Source of the DNA: Acanthosoma haemorrhoidale
Taxonomy: Eukaryota; Arthropoda; Insecta; Hemiptera; Acanthosomatidae
Assembly (NCBI GenBank): GCA_930367205.1
Contig: OV884015.1
Location: 36,509,288 to 36,573,287, forward strand
Length of the DNA: 64,000 nucleotides
Direction of reading: 5' to 3'
A program made the position numbers and the translations under genes. Shown here piece after piece: positions 24,062 through 33,239 of this stretch. Each line of letters starts with the position of its first letter. The stretch's first letter is position 1. The notes under the pieces are model-generated. The model made no database searches, had not been told where the DNA came from, and was given only the letters and a program-made list of their open reading frames with translations.

Positions 24062-24710
24062 TGAACTTTGCTGGCGGCCTAGTCGGTGGGCAGCTTTATT
24101 CATATTGATCTGATTCCATAAGATCTTAGAAGGTGTACCCCGACAGTGCACTAGAATCTGGAGAAGAGGAACAGGGTAGGTATTATAGGTAGTTTATGTG
24201 GTCTTGGAATGACCACGAATTCACACTCGGTATCTAAGGGTAGGCGAAACCTATCCGGATTCCAATGGCGAGTGTGAACCGGAGAGTTGCAGACTGGTGA
24301 GGAAGAGGTCTCTTCCAAGGAAGTGCTAGTTTTAGCGAGACAAAGGCAGAGAATCCCAATAGGAAGGTGTCGTGTCTGAAAAAGTCAGACTAAAACATAG
24401 CGAGGTTAGGAAATAGAGATGCAGAGGTAGTTGAATAAGAAAACCATGGTTCGAGTAGAAAGGGTAACCGCCAGTGCAAAGAGAGAGCCGTTCTTCTGGT
24501 GCCGGGTTCCAAGTGTCTGTCAAATGCTTCAAATCTGGCCCCTTATATAGGCACGTCAGAGGCTGGGTGTCACCCGCGCCCCTAGTTTCCCCCTCTCTTA
24601 GCTGATGTTTAACGTTTTTATTATTAAAACATAGAAAACATAGGTAGATATTTTCTGGACCGAAAAGAGGGGAACTTTCATTTATTCGTGATGAAGAAGT
24701 TGACACTACA
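24062..24710 (-). mobile_element. Solo LTR of an LTR retrotransposon with 4-bp target duplication
   Basis: A 649-bp block begins with TGTAGTGTCA and ends with AAGTTCA on the minus strand (TG...CA termini). It is flanked on both sides by the same 4 bp, TCTT on the plus strand (24,058-24,061 and 24,711-24,714). Inside, on the minus strand, a strong TATA box (CTATATAAGGGGC, 24,550-24,538) lies 160 bp from the 5' end. An AATAAA lies 35 bp before the 3' end (24,100-24,095). This is the U3-R-U5 arrangement of an LTR. No internal retroviral coding region adjoins it, so it is a solo LTR left by recombination. The 124-codon frame inside (24,706-24,332) starts at a non-ATG codon and is likely incidental. 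Confidence 0.72.
24220..24278. repeat. Two-stem hairpin inside the solo LTR
   Basis: The outer stem TTCACACTCG / CGAGTGTGAA is 10 bp and perfect. The inner stem GGGTAGG / CCTATCC has 7 bp with one G-T pair and a CGAAA loop. It lies between the LTR TATA box and poly(A) signal, so it would be in the R part of the transcript. Confidence 0.7.
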
Positions 24711-24719
24711 TCTTTGTAT

Positions 24720-25060
24720 GGAGGTTACTGTTGTAAATGTTTAAACTACATTGGAATTTAAGTGCATGCTCTAAATAATTTAAAATTATTAATAATTATC
24801 AACCAAACCAAATTAACTCGTAAACGGATCGTGACTCGACCTCGTGACGTCACCAATATCCTGTCGGATGATACACCAACTGAGGTATGTGTTCTGTATT
24901 TGCAAATTAGCAAATTTTATTAGCGAATAAAAAAAAATAGTTTCATCGCTATAAAAATTTTAAATTAATGATCCCTGATAAAATTGTCTTGTTTTCATTT
25001 CCATTGGTTTTTTGTGGGGTTTTCTCTCAAAATAAATACATTAAGAAAACATTGGATTCT
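24720..25060. other. AT-rich intergenic DNA
   Basis: Nothing recognised between the solo LTR and the GC-balanced open frame that follows. Confidence 0.5.
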
Positions 25061-25066
25061 CTTTTA

Positions 25067-25309
25067 TATGAAAGTATTAGGACGAACAGGGACTTCTCCA
25101 TCTGACATTGAGACGATGATATGTGGATCTGCATTGGGGAGGTGATGGCTTTGGACTACCGGCACCTCTTCAGGTTGTCGAGGAAGATGAGACTGATAGG
25201 GAAGGTGAAGTTCGTCTGGTTCGCTGGCGAAAGAGTCAAATGCAGGTGGGGTAACGGTCCACCAGTTGTTGTCATTGGGAAGCCAGGGGACGTAAATTGC
25301 CCTCGACGG
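25067..25309 (-). other. Unrecognised 81-codon open frame without ATG start
   Basis: Stop-to-stop minus-strand frame in a GC-balanced island. It reads VPWLPNDNNWWTVTPPAFDS and continues with Pro/Glu/Asp/His-rich residues to VSMSDGEVPV. The hydrophilic composition and higher GC look exon-like or like an eroded mobile-element ORF. The plus strand is also open for 77 codons over the same bases. No domain recognised. A weak acceptor-like site (AAAACCAG) precedes the frame. Confidence 0.2.
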
Positions 25310-25319
25310 TTATCTTCTG

Positions 25320-27020
25320 GTTTTAGTTATAATTTCATTTTTCTTGAACAATAACCACATTTGTGTATACATGCCACAAATAATCGTCGGCACCTTACTT
25401 GCATAGCTTACTTACTTTATGTTGCCCGACCTCCTCCTATTACGCTAGTCTCCATCCAAACCGGCTTTTTTTTATTTTTAATCCTTCCAGTTTTTCTTCT
25501 TCCCTGAAAATTCTTTGTATTTCGTTTCATTATATCATTGTTTTTTGCACATATTTGGATCTATGTCATGTTCCTTTTTTCCATAACGACGCCGTTGCCA
25601 TAACCTCTTCCTACTAGTTGCAGTGTCTTCCAATTTTCCTCCTCAGCATGACTAATGTTTTAACCACCTCTCACATTAATTCCCAATCCCTATGCCCATT
25701 ACGATGAATTCCTTTTATATTTTACCAATAACATTATCCCTTACGGCTTCAACCCATGTTACCATGCGTTGCCATTTATAAATGGCAACTCCTTCGAAAA
25801 CTGCCCCTCTGGGGATTCCTCCTGAAAAGTATTCCCCGTTTCACCTGATGAGCTAAACGCGTATTTTGTGTTTGTCTCCTCAATCACTTCACCATCTCCC
25901 TCATCGTATAGTTCATGCGAGCCCCCATTTAATGGTAATGTTTTTCATTTTAAATATATCACTCAAACCTTATAACCTTTGTAATGAGAGCACCCACTAA
26001 CGTTAGTCCCGGCGGAATCCACGTGAAGTTAATAAAACTATGCATTCCAGTTCATCCTACCTGTTCTGCTCCATATTTACAATTTTTCCTCTTCAACTTC
26101 TTGGTGTTGTATTGGGAAGAGCGGTGGTAAAGGTATTAATTAGAGGTCCGGTGCACTCCAATGTCATGAACCTGTAAGTGTCAACATAACACGAGAAAAA
26201 AAACAACTCAAAAAGCCAAACTCTCTCTTGGAACCAATGTATTTCCCAAATTTTTCGTCGGTCAATAGGTACCCTGAAACTATTCCACCGTTCTTGCCAT
26301 CTGCTCCTCCAAGTGCAAGATGGCGAGGAAAAGGCAAGCACGGAGGCAAAGAGCCGAAAAGAAAAAAGCTTCTGTTGAAGAACGGTAGATACTATTAATG
26401 ACGAGAACGTATCGCGGAGACTCGGCTAGAGGCGCGCTGAAGGTAGGTCTTCCCGAAGGTGCCTGGCTCGGCTGTTCTTGGGTTTGAGGTTGCTTCTACA
26501 TCAGATTGAAGACATCGACGTACGCTAGTAAGATTTAAGTTTTATTTATAGCTAGTGCAATAGATGTAATCTGTTCATCATTTGAATTAATAGTAAAATC
26601 AGTCATTCCTCGTGAAAACATTTTAATATTTTGTTGTTTTGGCGAATAAAACATTTTATGTAGTAAATTGTATTTTACCGTTGAATTCCTTCCATTTGAT
26701 CACCATGTTAACTTATTAAGGTAAATTACTTTGGGTTTAGATTTAATTGGGACCAACAGTGAGTCAATTGAATATTTGAGGAAGGTATAATTTTCAACAA
26801 ATTTACGGGAATGCAATACGCTCATGACTTGAGGAATCAAATCCGCCAGTAGTTGAATAGTTAGATGGTATCACTTGAAATTAAATATTCTAATTATTCC
26901 GCTAGAGCATAACAGCGTGGTGTTCGTGGGCCAGGTAAATAGATAAACGGGTATATATATCCTTAGAAAAGATACATCCTTTATATATTGGCTTAAAGTT
27001 TTATATATGCGGATACAGTT
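25320..27020. other. Intergenic DNA, pyrimidine-rich then mixed
   Basis: The plus strand is strongly C/T-rich at 25.4-25.95 kb. A GC-balanced patch is present at 26.1-26.5 kb. No recognisable gene or repeat. Confidence 0.45.
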
Positions 27021-27024
27021 GTGT

Positions 27025-27140
27025 ATCCATAATAAATAAATAAATAAAAAGGCTTTATTCAGTTCCCTGTACGCCGTACGTAGCATTACGAACCTCTCTT
27101 ACCCAATACCTCCTTACCATCCAAAGAGGCGTTAGTATGG
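27025..27140 (-). mobile_element. 3' tail of a non-LTR element with (TATT)n end
   Basis: The minus strand shows a GC-balanced segment running into GGAACTGAATAAAGCC, a T-run and about three TATT units. This looks like a LINE 3' end terminating in a short tandem repeat, as in several insect clades. It is only about 115 bp, so the clade is not determinable. Confidence 0.4.
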
Positions 27141-27202
27141 GAATGATTCATTAATTCGTAATTTACTATTTCCTGACTTATATTTTGTATTAATTATTTT
27201 TA

Positions 27203-27229
27203 TTTATTTGTTTACTATAAACAAATAAA
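27203..27229. repeat. 12-bp inverted repeat with 3-nt loop
   Basis: TTTATTTGTTTA-CTA-TAAACAAATAAA. Perfect arms, also containing forkhead-like TGTTTA cores. About 1.36 kb past the dpp stop. Confidence 0.8.
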
Positions 27230-27239
27230 CGTTGGCTGC

Positions 27240-28135
27240 CAGCTTGAATGTCACTTTCTTTTTTTATTTTGTATTAATTTTATTGTTTTTATTTGATGTC
27301 TTACTGTGCAGACTTTTGTGTTTTTTAGTTTCTTATAGGTGGATTCTATGGCCATTATTTACTAAAAGCAGTTCAAAATTATTTTGTTTTTTGTTTTCTT
27401 TTGCATTATGATGTTATAATTATTTTTTTAAGCTAGATCTGAACATGGATGTTATTCAAATGGAACTTTGTCCCGAAATAATTTTTTTTCTATTCTACAC
27501 TGTCTTGTGGCAGACCTCTTACTCTACTTCTCACGTTTAACTGTAGGTATGATGCCAGGAAAAATTTATTCTTTTTCTTAGGCTTTAAAATAAAGCTGTT
27601 CCTCTATTTTAGTTTTTTGTTATAAGTAGGTATTATTAATGTGTCTTATACCAAAAAATTGGTTGTCTTGTACAGTATAAGTTACTTTATGTTATTGTTA
27701 GCAACATACATGACAGAAATGCGCCATTTCATCAAAGGATAATGAACTATGATAGTGGTAAAATATAAGGTTTAAATGAAAGATATGAAGATATTAATTA
27801 TTTTTGTTTATTACATAAACGTGTATTGTTGTTGTTTTCGATAAACAAATTTAAAAATATACATAGATATTAAAATATAGCGTCGTATCAGCTTACTCGT
27901 TCCTCATTTTTTCTTTTTTTTTTTATATAATTTATAATTTTTTAAACAACAGAATATGTATTAATAAATAATTGTTTATAATACATCTCAGGCACTTTAA
28001 CATGGGGACATAGGTCGCAATATATATATTATAGTACATCAATTTTATACACAAATTTTACAGCAATAAATACAAATAACAATGAATATATTATAAACAT
28101 ATTTACATACATAATGTGTTATCACATTATTATAC
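27240..28135. other. Very AT-rich DNA downstream of dpp, possible extended 3' UTR
   Basis: Highly AT-rich with several AATAAA or ATTAAA motifs on the minus strand. It may be part of a long dpp 3' UTR or intergenic. No coding potential. Confidence 0.4.
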
Positions 28136-28138
28136 ATT

Positions 28139-28589
28139 TTTATTCTTTAAATATATATGTAAAAAGACCATCGGTAACAACTAAAATTTTTAACCTTTTA
28201 TCTTGTTTTATGTATTAAAACATAGGTTGTTAATGATCTATAGTATTTTAATTAATTCTACAGCGAGCAAAGTCTAGGGATTTGAAAAATGCCTGGTATT
28301 GACTTAATCATTTTCAGTTAAAATAACTAAACTAAAATAAATACATACAAAACAAAATCCTAAAAAAAATATACACTATGGTTTAAAAAACTTCTATAAT
28401 TATAATCACTTATTCATTCTATACAAATGCATATGGAATAAATATTTCCGGTAAAATCTATATTAATACTATATGACTCGAACCAGGCAGAGATTACCAC
28501 CTAACACATCTGACCATTCTTCACTATTTACAATTTACACTATTTACACAACTATATACAATAAGAATATCACAATAGTTGAAAATGTC
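28139..28589 (-). other. dpp 3' UTR (minimum extent to first AATAAA)
   Basis: Very AT-rich sequence directly after the dpp stop. Reading the minus strand, the first canonical AATAAA is at 28144-28139, about 450 nt downstream of the stop, followed by T/G-containing sequence. Further AATAAA and ATTAAA motifs continue towards 27.5 kb, so a longer 3' UTR is possible. The first 60 nt contain three UGUANAUA motifs (reported separately). Confidence 0.5.
28525..28560 (-). promoter_or_regulatory. Cluster of three Pumilio-type motifs (UGUANAUA) in dpp 3' UTR
   Basis: On the transcribed strand TGTATATA (28560-28553), TGTAAATA (28548-28541) and TGTAAATA (28532-28525) occur within 36 nt, starting about 30 nt after the stop codon. 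All three fit the Pumilio/PUF binding consensus UGUANAUA. A fourth TGTAAATA lies at 28107-28100. Two of the three sit in a small local duplication (CACTATTTACA on the plus strand). The AT-richness raises the chance expectation, so function is inferred only. Confidence 0.4.
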
Positions 28590-29347
28590 TCATCGGCACC
28601 CACAACCAACCACTGTCATGTCTTGGTAGTTCTTGAGAACGACCTTGCCCTCGTCGAGGTAGAGCATGGAGATGGAGGACAGCTGGGTGGGTATGCAGCA
28701 GGCTTTCGGCACCGCACTGGGGTTCACTGAGTGGACCAGAGTCTGGACGATGGCGTGGTTGGTCGAGTTGAGGTGGTCGGCCAACGGGAAAGGACAATCA
28801 CCATGGCAGTAGTAGGCATCGTAGCCCGGAGGTGCTACGATCCAATCGTCCCAGCCAACGTCCTTAAAGTCAACATAGAGCGGGTGTCTTCGGCATATAT
28901 CGCGGCCGTCCTTTCTCCGGTGCTTCCGGCTCTGTGCTGTGGCCCTCTTCCGCCGCGACAACAGCCGCTCCAGGCTTCGTGGGCCAGTCCGCCCGTCGTC
29001 GGAGTATACGAACAGCTGATGGGCCGACCTCTTCGTCCGTGTCGCTGCACCCTCCAGCTCCACCAGGAGGCCGTGGTTCTGAGCCCCGTCCCACCGCTCC
29101 ACTGCGGGGGTCACGTCCAGTACTGCGTTACCCCTGTGGTCCACTGTCCTCGTGTCCACCAGCCTTAAGAGGGGCTCTTGCCCACCCTTCCTGCCAGGGG
29201 TCACGACGTCGTGGATGAGCACGCGCTGGCCCACCTGCAGTCCTGAGAGTCGGAGCTCTGCCGTGGTCATCTTCTCTGAAACCAGTACTTCGTCCACGTT
29301 GAAATGGAGCCTGAACTTCCTCCTGGGTTTTTCTTCATCGTCTCTTT
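28590..29347 (-). CDS. dpp: decapentaplegic (BMP2/4-type ligand), coding exon 2 with mature domain
   Basis: Second and last coding exon of Dpp, a secreted BMP morphogen that acts as a disulfide-linked dimer on type I/II serine-threonine kinase receptors and signals through Mad/Medea. The exon opens after a minus-strand acceptor (ttgcag, AG at 29349-29348) and ends at TGA 28592-28590. It first encodes the second half of the propeptide, including the KFRLHFNV and [10 protein letters not shown] stretches. Then come the furin site RRKR (residues about 215-218) and a 117-residue mature chain with seven cysteines (CRRH, CHGDC, KACC and final CGCR). The mature domain also holds [11 protein letters not shown], the glycosylation sequon NST and the [16 protein letters not shown] ending, all diagnostic of Dpp/BMP2/4 rather than Gbb/60A. 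No stop or frameshift is seen. The exon is much more GC-rich than its surroundings, which creates long antisense open frames that are only shadows. Identity is near certain. Confidence 0.98.
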
Positions 29348-30994
29348 CTGCAATCCGAAAAAGAAACTCAATTAGTTGATTAGTACATGAACAAGTCTTA
29401 ACAAATTACAAAAGGTTTTTCATAGGGCCCTCTCCTATAGTAGTTTTTGAATCTACCCGCCCATGGAGGAGACTATACTATCGGTTGCATGTCGCAATGT
29501 TAAGCGGCTTATTCCACCAATATTAGAACGATCAAGGAATTGGAGACAACTGGTGGTAGGATCCTCTTACCGTTTGGGTGATCTAACTTCGTTCTTCGGG
29601 AGGTATCAGATCTTAGGAACGTACAAGGTACAAGGATCCTTTTGAATAGACTCTACTAACTGACTATGCCTACGTTTAAAAATATAAAATCAATGTCTTT
29701 ACATTTTGTCTACTCCAATAGTTATGGACGAGCCGTTTGCTACTAATCAATTGAGGATTCTAAGGTGAGGACTAGTCCTTTAGGGGTCGTCCAGGTGTTG
29801 GCAGAAGAGAAAGAACCCGAACCAAAAGATTAAATAAAGGAGTAAAGCCCCAAGCTATAAGATAAAGTAGACTCGGGGAAGGCAGGTGGTGGTGGGATAA
29901 AACCCCAAGAGGGAATTACATAAGCGACAAAGTGGGGACATTAGCGGAGAGTTATCGCCGGCCTCCTATACAGCGGTCGGCGCAGACAGCGCGACCGCCC
30001 GCCCTTATCTCCGCCCAGCATCATTGTTTACTACCAGGCCGATCTCATGTTTGCTTTATAAGCGGAAAAAACCAGCTACGCAATCGCTTACTGATAATAA
30101 ATTATGTTTTCCGAGAAATAACCACACCAACATAAAGAATCAGCGCAATCGATATTATCAAATACCTCATATTGAAAAAAACGTAACAATTCTATTCCGA
30201 GAGATATCTCCTGAACGATGATATAAAACCCAATGTATGAGAAGTTATGAGGAGTGCTAGATTCGGTTGGGGGGGGGGCGCGTGATCAGCCAGCTTAAGG
30301 GTAGAAGTGATGATCGGCCACGCAACACAAATTGCCATTCATGAAAATGAATCACATTACAAATATACGTTGATAAAACTAAAGATCTGTAATGAATGGA
30401 TTTGTGTTGGTTTGAAAAAAACAAACAAACAAACAATCAATTGAAATATTTTATTATAAACCTATGAGGAGACGTTGAAAAACCAACGGAAGGTATCTAG
30501 AATGTTACACCAATCCTGAATGACATGGTATGATGTAGAGATAAGCGTATTAATACAATCCCACTTATACGCTGGAACTCGGGAGGGCAGGGCGCCTTGT
30601 ATTTGGAGAATATAAAGAACGAGGGATTGGGTTCTACCGAGACGATAATGAAGTGAATTTGAAAAAAATCAATAAAGACGGAGTGGTTTAAGATGTATTT
30701 GGAAAGATAGCCTTTGTGAAAAAGGACTTTTCTGAGGTCTAATGTGACATGTTTAAAGCGCCTAATATAAAAATAATTTGTAAACCGTTAAAAAGCGACT
30801 GTGCCAATGTAAAAGAGTCGCAAAATTGATTAGTACGAAGGGTGTCTAATTATTCCTTTGTTACTTTTTCTTAGTGTTGGAACTCCCATCAAGGTGGTTG
30901 GGTGGGAGATGGGGGAGAGCCCCGTATAAATTTGAAGAGAAAGTTATATCAAGTAATACGTAATTTGGAACCATAGGATGAAAGATATGCATAC
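29348..30994 (-). other. dpp intron between the two coding exons
   Basis: Phase-1 intron of 1,647 bp with a GTATGC donor at 30994-30989 and an acceptor at 29350-29348 preceded by a T-rich tract. The position inside the propeptide is that of the conserved coding intron of insect dpp genes. The central part (about 29.7-30.1 kb) is GC-balanced and not repeat-like, while the rest is AT-rich. A run of about ten G occurs near 30,270-30,282. No repeat relic was recognised inside. Confidence 0.9.
29700..30130. promoter_or_regulatory. Candidate cis-regulatory island in the dpp intron
   Basis: GC-balanced, non-repetitive block within an otherwise AT-rich intron. It contains GGGATAAAACCCC (29894-29906), a nearby GGGAATTAC, a GC-rich stretch around 29.96-30.02 kb, TGTTTAC (forkhead-like) and TTTATAAG (caudal/Hox-like). 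In Drosophila the dpp intron is known to carry Dorsal-responsive ventral repression elements, so this position is a natural place for an enhancer or silencer. The Dorsal-like half sites are not perfect matches; the call rests on composition and position. Confidence 0.35.
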
Positions 30995-31244
30995 CTGAGT
31001 GTGTGAAGCTGCGAATAGTATTAGCAGACCTAGTATACCGACCAGGCAATGGCAGATCCACCGTATCTAGCGCGTCTTGTTTCGTTTGCAAATTGTAGAG
31101 GATGAGTAGCTCTGGGGGCACACTGATGCCTGGGGACGGTGGCCTGGGGCGCCTATGAAGTCCCAGCACCTTGAGGAGCCCCTCTTCAGGGCTGGCCCCG
31201 CTACCCACCACTACTGTCAGTACTATCATCACCAGCCCGACCAT
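30995..31244 (-). CDS. dpp: decapentaplegic, coding exon 1 (signal peptide and start of propeptide)
   Basis: First coding exon of dpp. ATG at 31244-31242 is chosen because it has G at -3 and +4, an in-frame TGA lies three codons upstream (GCG TGA TTC GCT ATG), and it is followed by a hydrophobic signal peptide (MVGLVMIVLTVVVGSGAS). The propeptide then starts with LLKVLGLHRRPRP, the conserved alpha-1 region of BMP2/4 proforms, and runs to SANTIRSFTHS. The exon stops at TCAG|GTATGC (last exon base 30995), splitting a codon in phase 1. Joining it to the exon starting at 29347 restores the frame as FTHS-ERDDEE, as expected for insect Dpp. The exon supplies 83 codons plus one base. The total protein of 335 residues is short next to Drosophila Dpp (588) but normal for insects with a short propeptide. 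Confidence 0.95.
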
Positions 31245-31262
31245 AGCGAATCACGCTCCTGG
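31245..31262 (-). other. 5' UTR end of dpp coding exon with candidate splice acceptor
   Basis: Upstream of the dpp ATG the minus strand reads a pyrimidine tract followed by CAG (AG at 31260-31259) and then 14 bases to the ATG, with an in-frame TGA in them. This fits a 3' splice site, so the dpp transcript probably starts on one or more separate non-coding exons further upstream (higher coordinates). Inferred from sequence only; the partner donor is not known. Confidence 0.55.
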
Positions 31263-31269
31263 AAAAGAC

Positions 31270-33235
31270 AAAAACAGCTGTAAGATAAAATGTAAAAAAT
31301 AAAGAATGATACAGCATAAATAATATATTGTGTAGCAGCATCAACGAATGGTTGTAGGACATGAGCATCTGCATCATTACTGCTAAGTAGCATCTGATAA
31401 GTAATTATAATCTTTTCAACACCCTTTAGGACTTTCCTATTGAAAAAAAATTTTCTAGCACAGAGGTTAAAGCTCCCTAGTGCAGTGCGTTATTGACAAT
31501 ACCAACCCATTCCAAAATTTAGCAGTATTGACAATAAGTTTACATCTGTTTTCGGTTCAGAACTCGAGTAGATTTATATAAAAGGGATACTTCGCGAATA
31601 AGACGTCTTCCGATATTATTGCAATGCAAATATTAGACAAATGATTCCGAAAATGGAAACGCATAAAAGTGATAAATCCAATATGGAAACGATTATTATT
31701 TGGTTGCTAGAGGAGTCTCATGGAGTGTAGCGTAAGGGAACTACACTTATAAACATTTTAAAATATAGGATTTGCTAAAAAATAATCCTTCAAGTGATTT
31801 GAACTCCCAATATGAGAAAAAGTGAAGAATAGATATTGGCATGACATGATTACTGTCAGAGAATCTTCCTGTAATTTGAAATTGTATTCATGTTGCTCAA
31901 ATTCTCACATCCTATCAACGCCCTAACAATTCAAACTGCTTTAACGAAGGCAGCAAGCACTAAGGAAAGCCAGGTTGTTATATTCTAGTTTTAAATCAGG
32001 GTTAGATTTACTTTCCCCTCCTTAAAATTTAGTATGTCCTGCAATAAAAGGAAACTTATTTATGTAGGTACTTTGATTATTGTATGTATGCATTATATCA
32101 TTATGTTAAAGATTGTAAGATTAAAAAAAATATATGAGTTAATCGATTGACTGTTCAGTTAATATCTGTTTTATTTATCGCAGAATTCAAAATAACCGTT
32201 ATTAATTTGAGAAAAATAACAGAAACTTGGAAAGAGATACAAGAATCAATATGACGTCAAATCGATGACTGCATAACTTGAAAGTGCAGGTCTCAAGTTT
32301 CCTGAAACACAACACTGAACTGATAGGGGTGCTCGAAGCCATCTGATAGTATATGTCCTAGTGTCAAATAGCAAACTGTAATTAATACTATATCGTTTAG
32401 CTTCTAAAATAATTATTCAACATGACTTCAGTAGATGGGATGTTTCGCATTATTAGGGTTGTAAATGCACATTAGAGCTATATCAAAATCTATATTTTTC
32501 AGTTCTCTCTAAAGCCTTTAGTCATGCTATATACCTCCTGTAGGGTCCCATCATACCCAGGGGGGTGTAGAAGCATCCTGGCCCCCTTTCTAGCCTGTTT
32601 GGCTTTGCTCTCCTTAATCCAGCAGATACGATATCGAAATGAAATTGGGCAAATGACAGAGAAGGTCATGGGGAAGGGTAATAAATAAAAATAGTTACGT
32701 CATTTGTCCTTTGAACCGACAGATTTATCTACAAAAATAAAACAGCGGCCTCAGCAGCTTAAATTATAAAAATATCAACTGGCCAATTATCTGTTTTATT
32801 TATAATTTTATTATTACCTTCAATATTTGAATGATTCAAAAAAAAAAAAAATATTGCTACACATAAATTATTAGGCAGTTAATCTCAACCAGATAAGAAT
32901 TTTTATCTTAGAATAACAAATGAATTGCTCCAAATTGGATCATTAACGTAGAAGACATCTCAAATTTTAGTAAAACACCCTAAATAACGTCATACTAATA
33001 TTTGAACCAGACTCTTTAAATATTATATGTTTCAAAAAATGAATTATATTTAAGATTAAAGTTAGAAGTTATCACAACGATATTGATACGTCCGGTTTTT
33101 TTAAGCTGCAGGGCTGATGCTTGTCATGCGGATTGGTCATTTGACTGTTTTTGTCTTTCTATTTCCATCATTTAACTGATGTTCGCCCTGCTGAAGAATT
33201 GGCAGCTCCTCAAAAAACAGCCAGTATAAAATAAA
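31270..33235. other. AT-rich DNA upstream of dpp coding exon 1
   Basis: If dpp has an upstream non-coding exon, this is intron. A small GC-balanced patch lies at about 32.53-32.68 kb. No repeat or gene recognised. Confidence 0.5.
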
Positions 33236-33239
33236 ATAG

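Noticed and set aside
24332..24706. 124-codon minus-strand frame
   Set aside because: Begins at a non-ATG codon and lies inside the solo LTR across its TATA box.
26317..26390. Short basic ORF (MARKRQARRQRAEKKK)
   Set aside because: Only 22 codons, no context for a gene; likely chance in purine-rich DNA.
28731..29168. 145-codon plus-strand open frame, with smaller ones at 28,473-28,730 and 28,934-29,379
   Set aside because: Antisense and alternate-frame shadows of the GC-rich dpp exon 2; their residues follow from the dpp codons.
30861..30994. Continuation of the dpp exon 1 open frame beyond the splice donor (GMHIFHP...)
   Set aside because: Dpp homology ends exactly at TCAG|GTATGC and resumes at 29,347; the remainder is intron read-through.
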